Shown one piece after another: positions 8,570 to 16,662 of a stretch of 64,000 bases of DNA (position 1 is the stretch's first letter; the number at the start of each line of letters is the position of its first letter). Origin of the DNA: Bradyrhizobium sp. AZCC 2262 (lineage in GTDB: Bacteria; Pseudomonadota; Alphaproteobacteria; Rhizobiales; Xanthobacteraceae). Location: contig NZ_JAZHRT010000001.1 of assembly GCF_036924535.1 (NCBI RefSeq), positions 5,642,001 to 5,706,000 on the forward strand, read 5' to 3'. Position numbers and translations under genes: made by a program. A model generated the notes under the pieces. That model had not been told where the DNA came from. It saw nothing but the letters and a program-made list of their open reading frames with translations, and made no database searches.

Positions 8570-8845
8570 TCAGCAGGCCGCGAGCACGAAGGCCGGGGCA
8601 GCTTCCTGCGCGGGCTCGTCGTTGGCGGCGTGGCGGCTGTGCGGGCAGCCGGAACAGCATTCCTTGGCGCAGGCGCCGAGGGCTTCATCGATGATGGTCT
8701 TGATCGTGCGCGCGCACCGGCCGCATTCGGCGCTGCAGCCGAGGCAACCGTAAATCTGTTTCGGATTTCGCGGCAGGTCCGAGGATGCGCTTACGGCACT
8801 GCGGACATCGTGGTCGCTCAAAACGTTGCAGGAACAGACGATCAT
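8570..8845 (-). CDS. bfd: Bacterioferritin-associated ferredoxin
   Basis: A 91-aa [2Fe-2S] protein that reduces Bfr-stored iron for release. Cys4 and Cys6 (MIVCSC) and Cys41/Cys44 (AECGRC) line up with the four cluster ligands of Bfd. Additional Cys at 34 and 37 and a Cys-rich C-terminal extension (CAKECCSGCPHSRH...FVLAAC) make it longer than the E. coli protein. Same strand as bfr, 138 bases upstream of it. Confidence 0.92.
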   Translation of the reverse strand: MIVCSCNVLSDHDVRSAVSASSDLPRNPKQIYGCLGCSAECGRCARTIKTIIDEALGACAKECCSGCPHSRHAANDEPAQEAAPAFVLAAC

Positions 8846-9023
8846 GAAACAGAAGAACCCTAGGGTGATGCGACCTCATCGATATTTAAGAGCGCGACGA
8901 GATGCAAAAGGAAAAGCTGCATTTTCAAGCAATTCCAAACTGATGCCAGGGAAATACTGGAATGAATCTAAAAAGGCCGTGCGGTAAATCACACCGGCAC
9001 TGAATCGGCGGGTTTTCCGGGCA

Positions 9024-9302
9024 TTAATCGCCGCCACCACCGCCGCCGTCGCCGCCTCCTCCGCTATCCCCACTGGAATCGCTGGACGAGCTGGAGCTAT
9101 CCGACGAAGAGCTGTCGCTGCCGAACCAGGAAAACGGGTTCCAGCCTTCGCCACCGGAACTGTCGCCCGGGCCGATGCCGGAAGTGTCGCTGCCTGCGCT
9201 CTGGCGCTGGTCCTTGCGGTTTTGCACCCGGACCATCAGCAGGTAGCAGATCAGCGACGTCCCGCTGACCGCGACCATGAATGCCGTCATTCCGCTCGTC
9301 AT
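9024..9302 (-). CDS. Single-pass membrane protein with Ser/Gly-rich tail
   Basis: A 92-aa protein from the ATG at 9302 (MTSGMTAFMVAVSG), giving one TM helix near the N-terminus (about residues 5-24, SGTSLICYLLM). It is then a low-complexity tail of Ser, Asp and Gly ending in GGGGDGGGGGGD. A longer form from 9395 adds a 31-residue leader with no clear ribosome site. Such WNPFSWFGSDSSSS tails are frequent in Bradyrhizobium hypothetical proteins. Function unknown. Confidence 0.65.
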   Translation of the reverse strand: MTSGMTAFMVAVSGTSLICYLLMVRVQNRKDQRQSAGSDTSGIGPGDSSGGEGWNPFSWFGSDSSSSDSSSSSSDSSGDSGGGGDGGGGGGD

Positions 9303-9482
9303 TGCGTTCTTCGCTCCAGGCGGCCCGGGCAGGATCTTAGGTATCTTTGCACCGCAGTTTGCCGGTTTCTCCCAATTTGTCGCCTCCAAAGGCACGGCTG
9401 TTCATTGATCATTCAAGCGAGATGTGGAACTTTTGCCGGGACAAAACTTAACGTCCTTTGCTCCCACGAGAAAGGTGAGGCC

Positions 9483-9797
9483 ATGAAGAAGACATTGATG
9501 GCGATCGGTGCCGCCGCCGCGTTGACCGTTTCGGCCGTGGCAATCCCGGCTCCCGCCCATGCGCAGCGCGGTGTCGCGGCAGGCGTCGCGGCCGGATTGC
9601 TTGGCGGCGCCATCGTCGGCGGCGCGATCGCCTCGCAGAACGGCTACTACGGCCCAGGGTATTATGCGCCCGGCTACTATGGCGGCGGCCCGGCGTACGT
9701 CGTCGATCCCGGCTACGGCGAATCCTGCATCTGGCAGCGGCAGCGGTTCTGGGATGGTTATGGCTGGCGGGTCCGCAACATCAGGGTTTGCGACTAG
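9483..9797 (+). CDS. Secreted Gly/Tyr-rich small protein (paralog 1)
   Basis: A 104-aa exported protein. Signal peptide residues 1-27 (ends AHAQ), then GVAAGVAAGLLGGAIVGGAIAS, a glycine-zipper-like hydrophobic stretch, a Tyr/Gly/Pro-rich linker and a C-terminal CIWQRQRFWDGYGWRVRNIRVCD with two Cys. GAAAGGTGAGG precedes the ATG. The gene at 10032 is a paralog with the same plan. Glycine zippers suggest association with the envelope. Confidence 0.85.
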   Translation: MKKTLMAIGAAAALTVSAVAIPAPAHAQRGVAAGVAAGLLGGAIVGGAIASQNGYYGPGYYAPGYYGGGPAYVVDPGYGESCIWQRQRFWDGYGWRVRNIRVCD

Positions 9798-9830
9798 CGA
9801 GCCGTTCATCTTCATTAAATTAGCGCCCCG

Positions 9831-9860
9831 CATCACGGAACGGTGCCGCTTTCCGTGATG
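9831..9860 (+). terminator. Stem-loop after the first paralog
   Basis: CATCACGGAA (9831-9840) pairs perfectly with TTCCGTGATG (9851-9860) around a 10-base loop. No T run follows directly, although a run of seven T lies about 30 bases further on. It may act as a weak terminator or protect the mRNA end. Confidence 0.45.
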
Positions 9861-10031
9861 TACGTCATTTCCGGCCTGAAAAAGACCGTTTTTTTCGACG
9901 ACGGTTCCGGCACGTTTACTTTCGATTGACCCATGTGCGCTTTTTTAGCGAAACGGCAGTTCGAAAACGGCGTGTGAGTCATCCCTAAACCCCCGGCGCC
10001 CGAAGGCGTCACCCCCAGGAGAGGCCAGGAC

Positions 10032-10304
10032 ATGAAGAAGACATTTGCTGCCTTCGTCGCGGTTGCAACGATCGCCGGTTCGCTCGCAGCGACCCCCGCA
10101 AGCGCACAGCGTGGCGTTGCCGCAGGCGTGGCTGCCGGGCTGATCGGTGGCGCGATCGTCGGTGGTGCGATCGCCTCCAGCCGCCCGGCCTATGGCGGCC
10201 CGGTGTACGTGGAAGAAGCGCCCTACCCGGCGTGCCGCATGGTTCGCGAACGCTTCTGGGACGGCTACGAGTGGCGTTTCCGCCGCGTCGAGGTCTGCAA
10301 CTGA
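10032..10304 (+). CDS. Secreted small protein (paralog 2)
   Basis: A 90-aa protein with a signal peptide (1-25, ending ASAQ), the same RGVAAGVAAGLxGGAIVGGAIAS segment as the upstream paralog, and a C-terminal CRMVRERFWDGYEWRFRRVEVCN. It lacks the Tyr/Gly-rich linker. CCAGGAGAGGCC precedes the ATG. Tandem duplication is evident from the near-identical central 20 residues; the tail WDGY.WR.R...VC. is also shared. Confidence 0.85.
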   Translation: MKKTFAAFVAVATIAGSLAATPASAQRGVAAGVAAGLIGGAIVGGAIASSRPAYGGPVYVEEAPYPACRMVRERFWDGYEWRFRRVEVCN

Positions 10305-10342
10305 TTTGATCGCTTGGCGCGCGAGCGCGTTCTGATCCAAGA

Positions 10343-10370
10343 CCCGGCCGAGATCTCGGCCGGGTTTTTT
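10343..10370 (+). terminator. Rho-independent terminator
   Basis: A GC-rich self-complementary stem, CCCGGCCGAGA and TCTCGGCCGGG (10343-10364), is followed immediately by six T and then CTTT. It ends the paralog 2 transcript. Confidence 0.88.
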
Positions 10371-10390
10371 CTTTAGTCGGTAGTCGGTGC

Positions 10391-10503
10391 CGTAGCCCGG
10401 GCGAAACCCGGGGCTTCCATCCGATGCTGCGAGAATCCCGGATTGCGCGGAGCCTGTCATCGGGCGCGCATTCGCGCGACCCGTTGGCTCCATCCAGGCT
10501 ACG
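10391..10503. repeat. Intergenic repeat between convergent genes
   Basis: Starts CGTAGCCCGGGC and ends AGGCTACG, with an internal GGCGCGCATTCGCGCGACC core. I recall this repeat from many Bradyrhizobium spacers. It separates the secreted-protein pair from the transglycosylase. Confidence 0.6.
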
Positions 10504-10518
10504 AAGTCTACGAAATAG

Positions 10519-11754
10519 TCACCGCCCCGCACTCATCGAGCGCAGCACCGCTTCGCTCGGCCAGCAGTCGACCTTGAGGCCGGCGGACTTCTGATACGCC
10601 CCGAGCGCCGCGCGGGTCTGCATCCCCGCCTTGCCGTCGAGCTTGTCCTTGTAGAGGCCGATCCGCGTCAGATGGCGCTGCATGGCCTCGACATCGGAAC
10701 TGCGCAATTGCGTCGAGGCGGACCACGGGGTTGCGAACGGCTGCGGGCTCACCATGCGGTCGGCGAGATGGCCGACAAACAGCACATACAAGTCGGAGAA
10801 ATTGTATTCCTTGATGACGAAGTAGTTCTTGGTGGTCAGGAACGCCGGACCGTAGATGCCCTCCACCTGCAGCAGCGAGGCCGGCTGCGCCTGCTCGGCC
10901 GCGCTCAATCTTTGTCCGCGCACCGGCACGAAGCCTGCGCGCAGCCATTCGGCGATCGGCTTCGTCACCTCGGGCACGCCCATGGTGCAATCGACGTTGG
11001 CGGGCGCCTTCACCTCATAGGCCCAGCGCACGCCGCCCTGCCAGCCCTTGTTGACGAGCTGCTGCGCGGCGGAGGCCAGCGCATCCGGCACCGAATGCCA
11101 GATGTCGACACGGCCGTCGCCGTCGAGATCGACGCCGTGCTTGTAATACTCCGACGGCAGGAATTGGGTGTAGCCAGTGGCGCCGGCCCAGGACGAGCGA
11201 AACTCATTGCGCGCCACCGCGCCCTCGCCGAGGATCTTCAGCGCCAGGATGAATTCGGTGCGGTACTGCTCCTTGCGGCGGCCGACATAGGCCTGCGTCG
11301 CCACCACGCGCAGCGTGTCGTAAGGCAGCCGGTAGCGCCCATAGTCCGTCTCGCGTCCCCAGATCGCCAGTACGACGCTGCCGGGAACGCCGAGGCGCTT
11401 TTCAATCTCGGTGAGCGCCGCGCGATGCTTCTGCATCAGCTTCTGCCCCTCGGCCGCGAGCCGCGCGATGGAAGCCTCTTTCACGTAATCGGCCGGCACC
11501 TGCACGAACTCGGCCTGCGACGGCGCACCGGTGGCGGGCCGGCCCGGCAGGATCAGATCGGGCAATTTGTAATCGGGCTCCAGCCCCTTCGTCTCGGCAT
11601 CGAACGTCGCCCGCGACACGCCGGCCGCCTGCGCCTCCGGCCACAGCGAGGCGATGAACTGGGTGAAGGCAGCGTCGGCGGCGTGAACCGGGCGCACCGC
11701 GCCCGGCATCATCGCTGCCAGTATCAGAACCGCGGCTATCAACCTCTGTCGCAA
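10519..11754 (-). CDS. Lytic murein transglycosylase, MltB type (SLT_2 plus peptidoglycan-binding domain)
   Basis: Cleaves glycan strands of peptidoglycan to 1,6-anhydro ends in the periplasm. From the TTG at 11754 (AGGA seven bases upstream) the protein starts MRQRLIAAVLILAAMMPGAV, an ideal signal peptide, and does not overlap the upstream gene; ATG starts at 11811 or 11850 would overlap it. The catalytic Glu is in IWGRETDYG, followed by SSWAGATGYTQFLPSEY, typical of MltB. The last 60 residues form a PG_binding_1 domain (SSDVEAMQRHLTRIGLYKDKLDGKAGMQTRAAL). About 411 aa. Confidence 0.92.
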   Translation of the reverse strand: MRQRLIAAVLILAAMMPGAVRPVHAADAAFTQFIASLWPEAQAAGVSRATFDAETKGLEPDYKLPDLILPGRPATGAPSQAEFVQVPADYVKEASIARLAAEGQKLMQKHRAALTEIEKRLGVPGSVVLAIWGRETDYGRYRLPYDTLRVVATQAYVGRRKEQYRTEFILALKILGEGAVARNEFRSSWAGATGYTQFLPSEYYKHGVDLDGDGRVDIWHSVPDALASAAQQLVNKGWQGGVRWAYEVKAPANVDCTMGVPEVTKPIAEWLRAGFVPVRGQRLSAAEQAQPASLLQVEGIYGPAFLTTKNYFVIKEYNFSDLYVLFVGHLADRMVSPQPFATPWSASTQLRSSDVEAMQRHLTRIGLYKDKLDGKAGMQTRAALGAYQKSAGLKVDCWPSEAVLRSMSAGR

Positions 11755-11785
11755 ACCGGAATCCTGTCGGTCGACACGCCGCCCA

Positions 11786-12376
11786 TCAATGCGAGACGGC
11801 CTGCTTGGCATGTTCGGTGGAAACGTTCGACAATTTGTCGACATAGGCAATGCCGATCGCCGACAGAATGAAAACCGTGTGGATGATGGTCTGCCACATC
11901 ACGCCGGTTTCGGTGTACCCGCTCTTGCCTGAGGCCAATCCTCCGGCCTCGATGAAGGTGCGCAACAGGTGGATCGACGAGATGCCGATGATGGCCATCG
12001 CGAGCTTGATCTTGAGCACGCTGGCGTTGACGTGGCTAAGCCATTCCGGCTGATCGGGATGTCCTTCCAGATTGAGACGGGAGACGAACGTCTCGTAGCC
12101 GCCGACGATGACCATCACCAGCAGGTTGGAAATCATCACCACGTCGATCAGGCCCAGCACCGCCAGCATGATCTGCTGCTCGCTGAAATCGAAGGCGTGG
12201 GCGAACAGGTGCCACAACTCCTTCAGAAACAGCACCACATAGACGCCCTGCGCGACGATCAGGCCGATATAAAGCGGCAGCTGCAGCCAGCGGGAGCTGA
12301 AGATCAGCAGCGGAATCGGCCGCAATCCCTTCCGCAGAGCTTCGGACGGCAAGGGTGTTTCGGGAGTGAGGGACAT
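11786..12376 (-). CDS. YqhA/UPF0114 family membrane protein
   Basis: A 196-aa inner-membrane protein. [24 protein letters not shown] opens the first helix, followed by [27 protein letters not shown], both signature segments of the UPF0114 (YqhA) family. Two more helices are near residues 120-137 and 160-178. Function is unknown; some members are linked to membrane stress. It lies 31 bases upstream of the transglycosylase on the same strand, so the two may be cotranscribed. Confidence 0.9.
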   Translation of the reverse strand: MSLTPETPLPSEALRKGLRPIPLLIFSSRWLQLPLYIGLIVAQGVYVVLFLKELWHLFAHAFDFSEQQIMLAVLGLIDVVMISNLLVMVIVGGYETFVSRLNLEGHPDQPEWLSHVNASVLKIKLAMAIIGISSIHLLRTFIEAGGLASGKSGYTETGVMWQTIIHTVFILSAIGIAYVDKLSNVSTEHAKQAVSH

Positions 12377-12681
12377 TCAGGAGGGCTCGCTGCAGGGGGA
12401 TTCGAATTGCGGAAGGAGGCCTATATCTACGCAATCTGACCGCGCTGTGAAGCGACAACTGGCCGCAGCGCACGTTATCACGACGTCACGTCAAGCAAGC
12501 CTGTTCCAGACTTACAAGGCGAAATAACGGCGTTGCCCGGCCGGCCGTGAAGGGGGACTGCATCTGTAGCATTCGGACGGCACGACTTGCGGGAGCTCCA
12601 TCGTGCCAACCGAGGACGAGCAGTGTCTCGTAGCGGCCTGCTTCCCGCCACAGCGAAGCCATGCCGTACTGAAGCGGCGAC
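12377..12681. other. Intergenic stretch, no gene seen
   Basis: About 300 bases between the YqhA-family gene and the 801-codon membrane-protein gene, both on the minus strand. I see no convincing frame or strong terminator. It marks the left border of the AT-richer cassette. Confidence 0.5.
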
Positions 12682-15087
12682 TCAGGCTGTCACGGCATTC
12701 AGTTTCGCCTCTTTAGACTCACTGGCTTGATCGATACCACAGTCAATCCACTCGACCTGACGTCTTTGAACTTTTGCAAACAGCCTCGCGCAATAGTCCT
12801 CGTACCGAACGGCTTCCAGCGGTGTGAGATTGCCAAGCGACGGAATGGGAAACACCAGACATTTGTCGAGATCCAACTCGTTCCCGTAATATCTCAGAAT
12901 GAGTTCCCGAAGCTTCTGGCCATTTCCGTCAGCGCGATTGGCTTCGTTGTAAAGCCACCATGCACGCCAATGACGACATCCAATGCCAAAGCCGAGAGCA
13001 GTTATGAAAGCAACAACGGTCGGAAATATCCATATCTGGTACTCTGCAATTTTGGATCCGCCGTCACCTTTCGTCGCACGTATGCTTGCATAGAGTTGCG
13101 GCAGCGAAAATACAAAGCTCGAAAACAATCCTTCATTCCTCGATGTCGCTACCTGCTGCTGAATGGCAATATCTGTCGAACCAACGGGCGGTGAACGATT
13201 ACTGGCCGAATAAGAGCTTAACAACGCGCCCAGAGTACAGTCCTTTGGCTCTTCAAACAAATGCATATCATCCGCATCATCGCCCACCCCTCCTGGAACG
13301 ACAGGTTTGCTTTGCGCATTGAACTTGTTCTGCAGTGAAATGCAGATGGCTGCAATCTCCTTTAGCTGCCGCTCAACCTGGTCAGGGTTTACATTCATCA
13401 ATTTTCCGAGCGAGTTCAAATTTTTCGAAATCGATTTCAGATCACTGGTAGACAATATTGAATACACCGCTTTTGGGTCGACCGACTTACTCTCAATGAT
13501 CGGCTGAAGGGCGGTAAAATCGGTCATGATCCGATTGTAGGTTTCCCTCGGCGATGTGCTTACCTGGTATGAATTAGATACTGTGTTCAGGATGCCGACC
13601 AAAAGAGCGGCTAGGCAAGCATGAGCAAAGGCCGCCCCATTGAACAAACCAGCAAAGAGTGAAAGACGCGAGCGAGGAAGACGAGCGGCTTGGCGAAAAT
13701 AGAGCAGACCGAATGCCGTTCCGACGCCCGCTATGATGGTGTTAAACAATACAAACGAGACAAACGACATCGGATTGTAGGCTACGTACTGCAGACAATT
13801 GAACAGCGTCAGAATCAATGTAGCCGACACGATGCAAATGACACTACTCAACAGGCTCGACGACAATGCTACCGTGCTGTAGCTCTCCAAACTCTCTTTC
13901 CACGCTTGCGCTTCCAATAACTTGTCACGCGAGTAGTCCAGGACCCTGAAAGTCACGATGTAGATCAGAAAGCCGGTCAAGATCGTTAAAAAACCCTGGA
14001 GCAGGTACCTGTTTGTCCAGTCAACACCGACTGTCTTAGAAAGCATCGGCGCAAATAGGAACAAGCCAGAAATAACGACGCCAGATAATATGAAGGCATT
14101 GACGAGGAACACATAACCAACGTGATCCGAACGGTTGTTTACATAGGCACTAGAGAAGCCTAGTTGATCCAATCGATGCGCCAGATCGTTTCCATTTCGA
14201 GCAGTTCGAGACAATAGCACGGCAATCGTAAGCGAGATCTCCCTCGAAAATCGCTGTATGTCAGCATAAAGGTGATCAGGACCTTCTCGTCCCTTATCCG
14301 GGCTTCCGATCTGGGCCAGCAGATTGCGCTGCGAATTTTGCAACCGCTCGAACGCGTCTCTATTCTCTTGCAAATCGGTAAGATTATCGAGCCGCGGGTT
14401 CGAGATACCGGGACTCTTGTTGAACATCTGGCTTAAAGTAAAGAACAGGATATTCGCGCGCAGAAATGCCGTCGTTTCGTCCTCGATCTCCGGATTTCGT
14501 TCAAATTTTGCTATGCTTTCTTCGCCGACCAAACCCATCAAGGCAGTTCGCCGTTCGATCAATTTGGTCCCGTCTATGGACGGATCGTTCAGTAGCCAGG
14601 TTCCTACCTTAAAATTTCTCAAACTGAAGGCGAGATCGCTCACCGCTCCCGGAATGTAAGCGATCTTGTGGGCGTACTGCCGAATAAACAGCTCGATGCG
14701 ACCAAGCAAGGAATCATCGCGCGCAGCTCCGGTTGATATCAGAAATGTCGCCGCGGCGACTTGCCATGTTTGCGCACTGGCCACCAAGCTTAATTTGGTC
14801 TGGTTGGCATTACTCTGATCAAGACTGAATATCGTTGGGCCGATGATGCTAATCGCAGTGTAAAGTGCCGCCAGCAGGAGCACGTAAACCATGCGGCCCC
14901 ACTGGTAGCGAGAATCGATCGTTAGAGATTGCGGGGGCAATTGGGCAAATGGACCAACAGACTCTTTGTCGTATGTTGGCATGTTAAATTTATCTTTCGA
15001 ATACATCACTATGATCAGCAAGCCGAGGCAGTAGGTCGCCAACGATCTAAGGTCGGAAAGCTGCAGTATTTCACCGTACGATGCCAT
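12682..15087 (-). CDS. Large polytopic membrane protein of the RiPP cassette, unknown family
   Basis: An 801-aa protein I do not recognise. Predicted TM helices lie near residues 13-29, 66-86, 325-345, 368-387, 408-430, 440-460, 478-498 and 690-710. Long soluble parts are at about 90-320 (helical, many charged residues) and 505-685 (FTALQPIIESKSVDPKAVYSIL, then a Cys-containing, possibly extracytoplasmic domain). The C-terminal 90 residues are cytoplasmic-looking and carry FPIPSLGNLTPLEAVRYEDY. The LxxLTPLEA run recalls the end of MbcA/ParS antitoxin domains, but weakly. GAGAGAGGC precedes the ATG. It starts 12 bases after the radical SAM gene, so it is in the same operon and may export, process or sense the peptide. 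Base composition is clearly more AT-rich than in neighbours. Confidence 0.85.
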   Translation of the reverse strand: MASYGEILQLSDLRSLATYCLGLLIIVMYSKDKFNMPTYDKESVGPFAQLPPQSLTIDSRYQWGRMVYVLLLAALYTAISIIGPTIFSLDQSNANQTKLSLVASAQTWQVAAATFLISTGAARDDSLLGRIELFIRQYAHKIAYIPGAVSDLAFSLRNFKVGTWLLNDPSIDGTKLIERRTALMGLVGEESIAKFERNPEIEDETTAFLRANILFFTLSQMFNKSPGISNPRLDNLTDLQENRDAFERLQNSQRNLLAQIGSPDKGREGPDHLYADIQRFSREISLTIAVLLSRTARNGNDLAHRLDQLGFSSAYVNNRSDHVGYVFLVNAFILSGVVISGLFLFAPMLSKTVGVDWTNRYLLQGFLTILTGFLIYIVTFRVLDYSRDKLLEAQAWKESLESYSTVALSSSLLSSVICIVSATLILTLFNCLQYVAYNPMSFVSFVLFNTIIAGVGTAFGLLYFRQAARLPRSRLSLFAGLFNGAAFAHACLAALLVGILNTVSNSYQVSTSPRETYNRIMTDFTALQPIIESKSVDPKAVYSILSTSDLKSISKNLNSLGKLMNVNPDQVERQLKEIAAICISLQNKFNAQSKPVVPGGVGDDADDMHLFEEPKDCTLGALLSSYSASNRSPPVGSTDIAIQQQVATSRNEGLFSSFVFSLPQLYASIRATKGDGGSKIAEYQIWIFPTVVAFITALGFGIGCRHWRAWWLYNEANRADGNGQKLRELILRYYGNELDLDKCLVFPIPSLGNLTPLEAVRYEDYCARLFAKVQRRQVEWIDCGIDQASESKEAKLNAVTA

Positions 15088-15099
15088 TTTCTGCCTCTC

Positions 15100-16233
15100 T
15101 CAAAATGTACTTGCTTCAAATGACTTGGGTCGGGATTGCTTCGACAACAAACCTAACAACGCATCGGCCGATGTCTGCGTAGTCAATCTGCAGAACTCGG
15201 TTTCCGTCGCACTCATGTCTCCCTTTTCGGAGAGCTTGTTGACTGGACTACCACCGCCGCAAAGAGCGAAATAGCGGCAGGAACTCTTGCAGGCCGCAAC
15301 GCCTTGCGCGATCTCCCGGCTTGCTCGCAGGAATGCCTGGGTGTTAGAAAAATCTTCGAGGCCGCCTTCCAGAATATTGCCGAATACGAAATTGTCGTAG
15401 TCCGGCGCGTTCATTTCCATGAACTCGGGAGAGAACGTTGAGACGCTACCGTCAGCTGCAACCACGATGGCGGCCCACGGATCGACCTGCTCGTTTTCGG
15501 ACAATTCGACACCCGCCAGTTTCTGCGCAATGCGCTCGACTTCGCGGATATGCAGGGGAAAATCATCGCGGTATGCCTGGTTGAGTATCTCAAGAACGAA
15601 ATCTGTTACGGCAGCCTTGAAATCCCTGCCTGAGAAACTCGAAACCTTGTTTGCGCCTTCTAGTTCATCGACGCTGAAGCTGATCTGCGTAATTCCGAGG
15701 TCGCGATAAAAGGCGTAGTAGTCCCCAGGACAGTTCAGGCCATCCGGATGCAAAACGGTGATCACGCTAGGGTCGAATCCGGCGTCCTGAAGGCGCCTTA
15801 ACGCCCTGACGGCCAGTTGCCAGGTGGGCCTGTTATTGCGCGTACGACGGCGCGCATCATGAAACCGCTGCGGACCGTCGATGCTCAGACTGACATTGGT
15901 GTTGGTACGACGGAACAGATCGACCCATCGGTCGTTGATGGCGATCCCGTTCGACTGCATCGCAAAACTGGTGTGAGCCGGCGCAACGTCCCTCAGGCGG
16001 CCATAAGCATGCTCATACCATTCGATCGGGGCCGCCGTCGGTTCGCCAGCATGCCACACGACGATTGGAGCGGACTGAGATGCTAGGCGTCGAAATATCT
16101 TTTCACGCAGGGCTTCGAGTACATCGCGCGACATCAAGCGCCTATCGTCGCGATGACCAAGATAACAATAGGAACAGTTGATGTTGCAGTAGGGTGTCGG
16201 TTGCAGGATGATGAGACGAGGCTCGATCATCAT
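15100..16233 (-). CDS. Radical SAM/SPASM peptide maturase, GrrM/OscB type
   Basis: A 377-aa enzyme expected to form C-C crosslinks in the peptide encoded just upstream. The radical SAM cluster motif is Cys16-x3-Cys20-x2-Cys23 (PYCNINCSYCYLGHR), and WHAGEPT is the Gly-Glu motif for SAM binding. SPASM-type Cys follow near the end (CKSSCRYFALCGGGSPVNK and a last Cys in TETEFCRL). The FALCGGGSPVNK ... TETEFC tail and overall length fit the GrrM/OscB cyclophane-forming family. ATG at 16233 is preferred; AGGGG of its ribosome site overlaps the stop of the precursor gene, implying translational coupling. Confidence 0.9.
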   Translation of the reverse strand: MMIEPRLIILQPTPYCNINCSYCYLGHRDDRRLMSRDVLEALREKIFRRLASQSAPIVVWHAGEPTAAPIEWYEHAYGRLRDVAPAHTSFAMQSNGIAINDRWVDLFRRTNTNVSLSIDGPQRFHDARRRTRNNRPTWQLAVRALRRLQDAGFDPSVITVLHPDGLNCPGDYYAFYRDLGITQISFSVDELEGANKVSSFSGRDFKAAVTDFVLEILNQAYRDDFPLHIREVERIAQKLAGVELSENEQVDPWAAIVVAADGSVSTFSPEFMEMNAPDYDNFVFGNILEGGLEDFSNTQAFLRASREIAQGVAACKSSCRYFALCGGGSPVNKLSEKGDMSATETEFCRLTTQTSADALLGLLSKQSRPKSFEASTF

Positions 16234-16239
16234 CAACCC

Positions 16240-16512
16240 CTAACAGTTCCGCCAGTAGCCGGAGAAGCAGTTGCGGAAGTTGGGAAAATTCGGAAAGTAC
16301 TGGACTACGGTGGTGGTCTCGCCATCCCGCATCTGCTCGACGGATTTGATGCTGAACTCCGGATTTGCATTCAGCTTCAGCAGGCCGGACAACATGCCGG
16401 GCTTGAGCTGATCCTTGCCATCCACCGCAGGCGAAATCTGGCTGGCATTGGCCTCGCTCGCCAACGCGAGCAAAAAGGCAAACGGAACCGGCCCAACCCT
16501 TGCTCCAGCCAT
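16240..16512 (-). CDS. Predicted cyclophane RiPP precursor peptide (GrrA/OscA-like)
   Basis: A 90-aa peptide from the ATG at 16512 (AGGGG upstream; a TTG at 16527 is less likely). Residues 5-24 (RVGPVPFAFLLALASEANAS) look like a Sec signal, as in GrrA-type precursors. A helical leader follows (about 30-70), then a core that reads YFPNFPNFRNCFSGYWRNC (72-90). The core has three consecutive Phe-X-Asn units (73-75, 76-78, 79-81) and a Trp-Arg-Asn (87-89), the aromatic-X-X pattern crosslinked by three-residue cyclophane-forming radical SAM enzymes. Two Cys (82, 90) bracket the last part and could form a disulfide. Product activity is unknown. Confidence 0.82.
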   Translation of the reverse strand: MAGARVGPVPFAFLLALASEANASQISPAVDGKDQLKPGMLSGLLKLNANPEFSIKSVEQMRDGETTTVVQYFPNFPNFRNCFSGYWRNC

Positions 16513-16662
16513 AGCGCGCCCCTGCAATGCCGCGCGATCACTATCTTAAAATAAATTTCTATCTATCGAGATCGCAACGGGATCTTCAACTTCAAATAGC
16601 ATAGCACGGCGAAATGGCCCCGCAAGCCCTTTTCGCCGCCCACGCGCTATCGCGCCAATTTG

